This document shows positions 7,111 through 11,474 of a stretch of DNA of 11,474 bases, one piece after another. The stretch lies in contig CAMXTM010000036.1 in the NCBI GenBank assembly GCA_947246775.1, positions 1 to 11,474 on the forward strand. Reading direction: 5' to 3'. The notes below the pieces were generated by a model. It searched no databases. It was not told the DNA's origin and was given only the letters and a program-made list of their open reading frames with translations. Position numbers and translations under genes: made by a program. Each line of letters opens with the position of its first letter. Positions within the stretch are counted from its first letter, which is position 1. This DNA is from an uncultured Clostridium sp. GTDB lineage: Bacteria; Bacillota; Clostridia; Lachnospirales; Anaerotignaceae.

Positions 7111-8283
7111 ATGCAAACACATTTAGAAGAAAATATTATGATAAAATTTCTACAAAAATTTGACGCATTTCCTTTTATAGTCAATTATCAAGGGAATCGT
7201 TACACAGTAGGAGAGGGCAAACCAGTTTTTACTGTAAATTTTAAAAAAGAAATTGATGTAAAAGAATTATTAAAAAGCACTTCTCTTGCACTAGGTGAGG
7301 CTTATATGCGTGGAGATTTAGAAATGGAAGGGGATTTATACGATGCATTAGACCACTTTTTAGTACAAATAGACCAGTTTTCAACAGACCAGTCTGCACT
7401 AAAAAAATTGCTTTTTTCGTCTAATTCCAAAAAAAATCAAAAAAAAGAGGTCTCTTTTCACTATGACATAGGAAATGATTTTTATGAGCTTTGGCTAGAC
7501 AAAACCATGAGCTATTCTTGCGGCTATTTTAAAAACGAAACAGACACCCTTTACGATGCCCAAGTCAACAAAGTTGACTATATCTTACAAAAATTATATC
7601 TCAAAAAAGATATGACATTGCTTGATATTGGTTGTGGCTGGGGCTTCCTTTTAATAGAGGCGGCAAAAAAATACCATATAAAAGGCGTTGGTATTACACT
7701 CAGCGAGGAACAATACAAAGAATGTCAGCAACGCATTGCACAAGAAGGCTTACAAAATCAACTTTCTGTAGAACTACTAGACTACAGGGATTTAAACCAA
7801 CTTCATCAAAAGTTTGATAGAGTAGTCAGTGTGGGAATGATAGAGCATGTTGGACGAGAGCAGTACAGCAAATTCCTTTCTAGTGTGAATGAAGTACTAA
7901 ATGACCATGGACTATTTTTATTACACTACATCAGCGCCAAAAAAGAACACCCTGGTGACGCTTGGATTAAAAAATACATTTTCCCAGGTGGTATGATTCC
8001 CTCCCTTAGAGAAATCATAAACGAATCCGCAGAGTACAATTTTGATGTATTAGATGTCGAAAATTTACGACTACACTACAACAAAACCTTGCTTTGCTGG
8101 CGACAAAACTTTATACAACAGTTACCAACGATTCGTACAATGTTTGAGGAAGAATTTATTAGAATGTGGGATTTGTACCTTGCTAGCTGTGCTGCTGCTT
8201 TCCATAATGGCGTCATAGATTTACACCAAATCCTGTTTTCTAAAGGCATCAACAACGACTTACCTATGACTAGATGGTATTAA
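7111..8283 (+). CDS. cfa: Cyclopropane-fatty-acyl-phospholipid synthase
   Basis: 390-residue enzyme that transfers the methyl carbon of S-adenosylmethionine onto the double bond of unsaturated acyl chains in membrane phospholipids, making cyclopropane rings. Seen: a lipid-binding N-terminal part (1-115), then the methyltransferase domain with HYDIGNDFYELWLD (117-130) and the SAM loop LDIGCGWG (171-178). Residues matching the bicarbonate-binding active site of E. coli Cfa are present with the same spacing from Glu to Tyr: Cys137, Glu245, His272, Ile274, Tyr323. The start at ATG 7111 has a GAGAGG site (7097-7102); an upstream in-frame TTG at 7045 lacks one. In relatives the modification lowers membrane permeability and accompanies acid, solvent or late-growth stress. 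Monocistronic, with a strong terminator. Confidence 0.96.
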   Translation: MQTHLEENIMIKFLQKFDAFPFIVNYQGNRYTVGEGKPVFTVNFKKEIDVKELLKSTSLALGEAYMRGDLEMEGDLYDALDHFLVQIDQFSTDQSALKKLLFSSNSKKNQKKEVSFHYDIGNDFYELWLDKTMSYSCGYFKNETDTLYDAQVNKVDYILQKLYLKKDMTLLDIGCGWGFLLIEAAKKYHIKGVGITLSEEQYKECQQRIAQEGLQNQLSVELLDYRDLNQLHQKFDRVVSVGMIEHVGREQYSKFLSSVNEVLNDHGLFLLHYISAKKEHPGDAWIKKYIFPGGMIPSLREIINESAEYNFDVLDVENLRLHYNKTLLCWRQNFIQQLPTIRTMFEEEFIRMWDLYLASCAAAFHNGVIDLHQILFSKGINNDLPMTRWY

Positions 8284-8289
8284 ATATAA

Positions 8290-8327
8290 AAAGTGTTTCA
8301 AAGGTAATTTTTCTTTTGAAACACTTT
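8290..8327. terminator. Bidirectional terminator between cfa and the XRE gene
   Basis: Perfect 13-base-pair stem AAAGTGTTTCAAA (8290-8302) with its complement (8315-8327) and a 12-base loop. On the plus strand it is followed by C and a T-rich tail for cfa. On the minus strand TTTTTATATTT follows for the convergent XRE gene, so it probably serves both. Confidence 0.88.
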
Positions 8328-8368
8328 CTTTTTTATTGCGAAAACCGAAAAGGCTAGTCTTCAAACTC

Positions 8369-8689
8369 TTATTTTACTAATTCTTCTATCCCCCTAAATA
8401 TTTGCATAACCCCTTTTTTTTGCTCCAAAGAACAACTTTCATAAAACAATATAATTTCATTCGGAAATTCTTCCTTTTTTGTTTCCCCTTTCAAAAGATA
8501 ATCTGTGCTGACGTGCAAAATATTACTGATTTTAATAATATTTTCTACTGAAAGTCCTGTAATTCCTCTCTCTACCTCACTATAATGTTTTATGGAAATA
8601 TTTAACTGGTCAGCCAATTGCTCTTGTGTCAACTTTACTTCTTTTCTAATTTTTTTTAGTCGCAAACCCATTTCTTTTTTATAATTCAT
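8369..8689 (-). CDS. XRE-family helix-turn-helix transcriptional regulator
   Basis: 106-residue DNA-binding protein. Seen: a Cro/CI-type helix-turn-helix in the first 68 residues (LRLKKIRKE start, TQEQLADQLNIS at 21-32, recognition-helix region KHYSEVERG 34-42, ending DYLLKG), then a charged linker (69-78) and a short C-terminal helical part (79-106) that may mediate dimerisation. The start at ATG 8689 has GGTG (8696-8699) and fits the domain boundary. The frame stays open up to 8878, but that extension would cover the divergent promoter region and is not domain sequence. Its putative -10 box TATACT is at 8722-8727, without a clear -35. Repeats in the divergent spacer suggest that it controls the neighbouring small gene and perhaps itself. 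Target and inducer are unknown. Confidence 0.92.
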   Translation of the reverse strand: MNYKKEMGLRLKKIRKEVKLTQEQLADQLNISIKHYSEVERGITGLSVENIIKISNILHVSTDYLLKGETKKEEFPNEIILFYESCSLEQKKGVMQIFRGIEELVK

Positions 8690-8721
8690 ACCACTCACCG
8701 CCTTTTTTACTTTTTCAGTAA

Positions 8722-8727
8722 AGTATA
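8722..8727 (-). promoter_or_regulatory. Candidate -10 box of the XRE gene
   Basis: Minus strand TATACT, which would give a leader of roughly 26 bases to the ATG at 8689. The -35 region at 17 bases upstream is only T-rich (TTATTT), so the promoter may be weak or need help. Confidence 0.4.
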
Positions 8728-8749
8728 GCCTAAGCCAAAAAGTAAAATA

Positions 8750-8790
8750 ACAATGTAATACGTTGTGTAAAATATAACTGAATACGTTGT
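8750..8790. promoter_or_regulatory. Putative operator repeats between XRE gene and small ORF
   Basis: The 10-base sequence AATACGTTGT occurs twice on the plus strand, at 8757-8766 and 8781-8790, offset 24 bases. The first copy is half of a near-palindrome, ACAATGTA-A-TACGTTGT (8750-8766, one mismatched pair). The second is a half-site whose final TTGT forms the -35 box of the plus-strand promoter. This layout suits repression of the small gene by the divergent XRE protein; binding is inferred, not shown. Confidence 0.5.
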
Positions 8791-8815
8791 ATTTTGTTTT
8801 CGATTCCGTTATAAT
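8787..8815 (+). promoter_or_regulatory. Sigma-A promoter of the small ORF transcript
   Basis: TTGTAT (8787-8792), exactly 17 bases, then a perfect TATAAT (8810-8815). Transcription would start near 8822. The -35 box overlaps the second AATACGTTGT repeat. Confidence 0.8.
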
Positions 8816-8858
8816 GAATTTACTACAAAATTTTACAAACTTTTTAAAGGCTGGTGAT

Positions 8859-8969
8859 ATGTCTATGAAACAATCCAATCTATGCTTTATTACAGCAATT
8901 TTTGTATTTATTTGGGAATTTTGGTTTGTCCCTTTTTTTAAAAATATCTTTTTTCATATAAAATACTGA
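8859..8969 (+). CDS. Small hydrophobic peptide (36 residues), unknown function
   Basis: I do not recognise this peptide. It begins with a short polar segment (MSMKQSN), then has a strongly hydrophobic, aromatic stretch from Leu8 to about Phe27 that could span the membrane once, containing one acid (Glu20) and one proline (Pro25), and a short tail with Lys28, His33 and Lys35. Support for it being a gene: a strong promoter 44 bases upstream, AAAGG (8846-8850) 8 bases before the first ATG (a second ATG at 8865 with GGTG is also possible), and a terminator 20 bases after the TGA. It is divergent from the XRE gene. It could be a secreted or membrane signalling peptide, a small membrane toxin, or simply part of a short regulatory RNA. 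No leader-cleavage or AgrD-type thiolactone motif is obvious. Confidence 0.5.
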   Translation: MSMKQSNLCFITAIFVFIWEFWFVPFFKNIFFHIKY

Positions 8970-8988
8970 TTTTTGTTACAAAGCATAA

Positions 8989-9020
8989 AAAAGGATTGAA
9001 ACTAAATATTCAATCCTTTT
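8989..9020. terminator. Terminator of the walJ-recR operon and of the small ORF
   Basis: Perfect 12-base-pair stem AAAAGGATTGAA (8989-9000) with 9009-9020, 8-base loop. On the minus strand TTTTTT follows, ideal for the operon that ends with recR at 9039. On the plus strand the tail is CTTCTCGTTTT, weaker but usable for the small ORF transcript. Confidence 0.87.
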
Positions 9021-9038
9021 CTTCTCGTTTTGCTATAT

Positions 9039-9641
9039 TTACATCTCCCGTCTACCCTCCAGCGCTCTTGACAGTGTAATTTCGTCTACATACTCCAAGT
9101 CGCCGCCTACAGGCACACCATTTGCAATCCTAGTTACTTTTATTTGTAACGGTTTTAGTAATCTACTAAGATACATTGCTGTTGCTTCTCCCTCTACATT
9201 TGGATTGGTAGCAAGTATCACTTCTTCTACATCATCATTTTTTTGCAGTCGATTTAATAATTCTTTTATTTTAATCTCTTGAGGACCTACCCCAATCATA
9301 GGAGAAATTGCACCATGCAACACATGATACAAGCCATAATACTGCTTTGTTCTTTCATATGCTGCCATATCTCTTGGGTCTTCTACTACCATAATCGTTT
9401 TATGGTCTCTTTTGACATTGCTACAAATCGGGCAAGGGTCATCATCTGTCAAATTGCAGCAAACAGAGCAATATTTTACATTTTCCCTTGCTTCTGTAAT
9501 TGCCGTTGCCAACGCAAGTGCTTTTTCTTTTGGCATATTGATAATGTGAAAGGCAAGTCTTTGCGCTGACTTTCCCCCTATTCCTGGCAAGCCAGAAAAT
9601 TCTTCTATTAGTCTCGTAATAGGATTTCCATAATAATTCAT
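9039..9641 (-). CDS. recR: Recombination mediator protein RecR
   Basis: 200-residue DNA repair protein that works with RecO (and RecF) to load RecA on single-stranded DNA at gaps and stalled forks. Seen: an N-terminal helix-hairpin-helix ([16 protein letters not shown], 18-33), a four-cysteine zinc finger (Cys58, Cys61, Cys70, Cys73), a Toprim domain from about residue 81 (IMVVEDPRD), and the conserved C-terminus [22 protein letters not shown]. Full normal length. ATG at 9641 is preceded by AAGGAG, which partly overlaps the end of the upstream gene, so translation is probably linked. In many bacteria recR follows dnaX and ybaB; here it is the last gene of an rlmH operon. Confidence 0.97.
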   Translation of the reverse strand: MNYYGNPITRLIEEFSGLPGIGGKSAQRLAFHIINMPKEKALALATAITEARENVKYCSVCCNLTDDDPCPICSNVKRDHKTIMVVEDPRDMAAYERTKQYYGLYHVLHGAISPMIGVGPQEIKIKELLNRLQKNDDVEEVILATNPNVEGEATAMYLSRLLKPLQIKVTRIANGVPVGGDLEYVDEITLSRALEGRREM

Positions 9642-9656
9642 ATTATTTCTCCTTTT

Positions 9657-10130
9657 TTATTTCTCTCTATCATGCAACACTTTTAAAAAATAAACTCCTG
9701 CACAATAGCTTTCGTCATAACACAACAGCAAATCATATCCTGTATTTTTGAAATGTTGATTACAGGCAGCAATCTGTTTTTCAATATTATCTTTTGCATC
9801 GAAATCTACATACAAATTTTTAAGATAGGGCGCAACCATATCAAATAACTCTTTAGGCAATTTTTGTTTTAAAAACGTTGTTACCCTTTCGCTAATGTCT
9901 CCCTCATATCCGCCAATCAAAAGACTTTCTCCTTGTACAGCAGAATCATATAAATAAAAAACATCTTCTTCTATTTCCTCATATTTTAAAAAGTCCTCAA
10001 ATTCTTCTTGGCTTTCTATCAGCAACATTTGTTGTATTGTTTCTTTTTCCATTTTATAAAGCTGTATATAGTCCTTTTTTTCAAAAAGTGCATGAATCAT
10101 TTGCTTTTTATTGTCTATCATTTTTATCAC
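9657..10130 (-). CDS. Hypothetical protein in the rlmH-recR operon
   Basis: I do not recognise this 157-residue protein. It is acidic, with no signal peptide, membrane segment or obvious metal or nucleotide motif. The first half is mainly predicted helix and rich in Glu and Lys, including EEFEDFLKYEEIEEDVFYLYD (in part). The second half ends in an aromatic segment (YDLLLCYDESYCAGVYFLKVL) that looks like paired beta strands. The longest start is GTG at 10130, which overlaps the DUF4180 stop codon as GTGA; the ATG at 10121 is an alternative. Neither has a strong ribosome binding site, so translation is probably coupled to the gene upstream. It stands 15 bases before recR. Function cannot be assigned; a link to the DUF4180 protein is suggested only by the overlap. 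Confidence 0.82.
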   Translation of the reverse strand: MIKMIDNKKQMIHALFEKKDYIQLYKMEKETIQQMLLIESQEEFEDFLKYEEIEEDVFYLYDSAVQGESLLIGGYEGDISERVTTFLKQKLPKELFDMVAPYLKNLYVDFDAKDNIEKQIAACNQHFKNTGYDLLLCYDESYCAGVYFLKVLHDREK

Positions 10131-10486
10131 ACATCACATAATTTTTGAATTGCTTCTTGCTGTGTTGTTACAAAAAAGAAATCTTTTCCTTTATTGCTTT
10201 CGTAAATAAAATCTTTTAATGCTTTACTTGTATACATAGAAAAATCACCAAAAATCGCTAATTTTACATGGTAATTGATGAGTTTTTGGAATATTTCCCC
10301 TGCTAATCCTGTACTTAATTGAAAAAAATCTTCTATAATACATTTTTTGTCTAGTGCTATTTTTCTACAATTTGTCTGATATATTATGTCCATAATAGCA
10401 TCAATAGCAGAAGTTGCTTCTTTTATCAATATCTCATTCTTTTCTATCACAACAATTTCTACATTATCATTTGTTACTTTTTTCAT
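10127..10486 (-). CDS. DUF4180 domain protein
   Basis: 119-residue protein that I recognise as the DUF4180 family from its central block: IEDFFQLSTGLAGEIFQKL (51-69), then INYHVKLAIFGDFS (70-83), SKALKDFIYESNKG (87-100) and a final FFFVTTQQEAIQKL (103-116). The whole length is the domain. The alternating beta-alpha pattern suggests a small alpha/beta fold related in style to STAS-like or regulatory domains; this is my inference. Family members have no established biochemical role that I know of. ATG at 10486 has a strong GAGGAG site. It starts 22 bases after rlmH and overlaps the following unknown gene by 4 bases. Confidence 0.85.
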   Translation of the reverse strand: MKKVTNDNVEIVVIEKNEILIKEATSAIDAIMDIIYQTNCRKIALDKKCIIEDFFQLSTGLAGEIFQKLINYHVKLAIFGDFSMYTSKALKDFIYESNKGKDFFFVTTQQEAIQKLCDV

Positions 10487-10508
10487 AAAAATCTCCTCTA
10501 TTATGCTC

Positions 10509-10988
10509 TTATTTATGGTAAGGTTCTTTTTTAATAATTTTCATTGCTCTATAAATTTGCTCTAACAATATCACTCTCATCATTTGGTGCGGAAAGGTCA
10601 TAGCAGAAAAACTAAGCGCTCTATCTGCTCTTTGCAGAACTTCCTCTGACAATCCCAGTGAGCCACCAATCACAAAAATAATATGGCTAACCCCATTCAC
10701 GCCATCTTTTTCTATTTGTGCCGCCAACTGTTCCGAAGATAGCATTTTTCCCTCTATCGCAAGCGCAATCACTAGCGCATTTTCCTTGATTGCTTTTAGG
10801 ATTCTTTGTCCCTCTTTTTGCATGACTTGCTTTTCTTCTGCTCTTGTCATGGTTTCTGGTGCTTTTTCATCTGGTAACTCTATCATTTCTAATTTACAAT
10901 ATTTGGATAGGCGTTTGCTATATTCTTCTATTGCTTCTTTCCAATACTTTTCTTTTAGTTTTCCTACACATATGACTGTAATTTTCAT
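10509..10988 (-). CDS. rlmH: 23S rRNA (pseudouridine1915-N3)-methyltransferase RlmH
   Basis: 159-residue SPOUT-class methyltransferase that uses SAM to methylate N3 of pseudouridine 1915 in helix 69 of 23S rRNA, acting on the assembled 70S ribosome. Seen: beta-strand start [16 protein letters not shown], the SAM-knot glycine motif [13 protein letters not shown] (105-117), and the conserved C-terminal block from [24 protein letters not shown] to EPYHK, the hallmark ending. Full length. ATG at 10988 with an AGAGGT site. It lies 9 bases after walJ, and walJ and rlmH are also close in Bacillus (with htrA-type genes between), which supports both names. Confidence 0.97.
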   Translation of the reverse strand: MKITVICVGKLKEKYWKEAIEEYSKRLSKYCKLEMIELPDEKAPETMTRAEEKQVMQKEGQRILKAIKENALVIALAIEGKMLSSEQLAAQIEKDGVNGVSHIIFVIGGSLGLSEEVLQRADRALSFSAMTFPHQMMRVILLEQIYRAMKIIKKEPYHK

Positions 10989-10997
10989 AAATAACCT

Positions 10998-11474
10998 CTA
11001 TAATTCCATAACACAACCGCCATTTTTCCGCAATGCCATATCTAATTTTAAATATTTTCCTACTTTTATGTTGTTTTGTCGCAATATGTCTTCTACTGTC
11101 TGATAGGCTAAACGTGGGTAATTGTTTTCTTTACTCAAATGTCCCAAAAAAACATATTTTAATTTATCAGACATAATCTCACACAACAAATTCCCTGCTG
11201 CACGATTGGAAATATGCCCATTTTCTCCTAAAATTCTCTTTTTTAGGTATTCAGGATAGTAACCATTTTTTAACATTTGTTCATCATGATTTGCTTCCAA
11301 AAGCAATAATTCACTACCAAACAGTTTTTCTTTTACATTATCTGTGATATGTCCCAAATCAGTCGCTATGGTAATTTTATGATTTTCTGCCTCCATACTA
11401 TAACCTACAGGCTCTGCTGCATCATGAGGAATAGAAAAAGGACACACACAAATATCATTTACAACACACTTTTC
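10998..11474 (-). CDS. walJ: MBL-fold metallo-hydrolase, WalJ/YycJ-like (5' end outside window)
   Basis: C-terminal 158 residues of a metallo-beta-lactamase-fold protein; the frame remains open to the window edge, so the N-terminal HxHxDH metal motif is not visible. Seen: HDAAEPVGY, TDLGHITDNV (a metal-ligand Asp region), LLLLEANHDEQMLKNGYYP, ILGENGHISN and GHLSKENNYPRLA, a series characteristic of the YycJ/WalJ group. WalJ-type proteins are linked to the WalRK cell-wall regulon and in Bacillus and Streptococcus relatives to nuclease-like or DNA-repair phenotypes; the exact activity is unsettled. The GTG at 11447 is internal, not the start. It heads the visible part of the rlmH-recR operon; the promoter lies outside the window. 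Confidence 0.88.
   Translation of the reverse strand, partial: EKCVVNDICVCPFSIPHDAAEPVGYSMEAENHKITIATDLGHITDNVKEKLFGSELLLLEANHDEQMLKNGYYPEYLKKRILGENGHISNRAAGNLLCEIMSDKLKYVFLGHLSKENNYPRLAYQTVEDILRQNNIKVGKYLKLDMALRKNGGCVMEL

Noticed and set aside
8690..8878. 63-residue N-terminal extension of the XRE regulator
   Set aside because: It would run through the divergent promoter and operator repeats and is not domain-like; the ATG at 8689 starts just before the HTH domain.
8369..8969. Classical type II toxin-antitoxin pair
   Set aside because: The genes are divergent, not co-directional, and the small peptide resembles no known type II toxin; a type I-like or signalling role stays open.

Overview
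The window is AT-rich, densely packed, mostly minus-strand DNA of low-GC Firmicutes type. The pointers are strong AGGAGG-like ribosome binding sites, consensus sigma-A promoters, a CIRCE heat-shock operator, SecA with a C-terminal zinc motif, and the walJ-rlmH neighbourhood. A clostridial (Lachnospirales-like) anaerobe is my best guess. No species can be named from the sequence alone, and I see no phage, IS, CRISPR, rRNA or tRNA.

Region 1 (about 1-5620, minus strand) reads secA, then prfB, an RluA-family pseudouridine synthase, and a sugar-phosphate nucleotidyltransferase. The set covers protein export, translation termination, RNA modification and probably envelope sugar activation. prfB is intact, but only through the classical +1 programmed frameshift at a CTT-TGA-C site, so a naive ORF call loses its first 49 residues.

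Region 2 (about 5500-7110) holds an HD-domain nucleotidase-like gene and an hsp20 small heat-shock gene, both minus strand. hsp20 has a textbook sigma-A promoter whose -35 box lies inside a nearly perfect CIRCE (HrcA) operator. A 378-base AT-rich spacer separates it from the only large plus-strand gene, cfa (cyclopropane fatty acid synthase), which ends in a strong bidirectional terminator.

Region 3 (about 8340-9020) is a small divergent module. An XRE-type repressor gene (minus) faces a very short gene for a 36-residue hydrophobic peptide (plus). The short gene has its own strong promoter, a plausible ribosome binding site and a terminator. Repeats in the shared control region overlap its -35 box. 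This is the least explained and most interesting part of the window.

Region 4 (about 8989-11474, minus strand) is an operon of walJ (cut by the window edge), rlmH, a DUF4180 gene, an unrecognised gene and recR, ending at a clear terminator. Spacings are 9, 22, -4 and 15 bases, so the two uncharacterised genes are probably co-transcribed with rlmH and recR.
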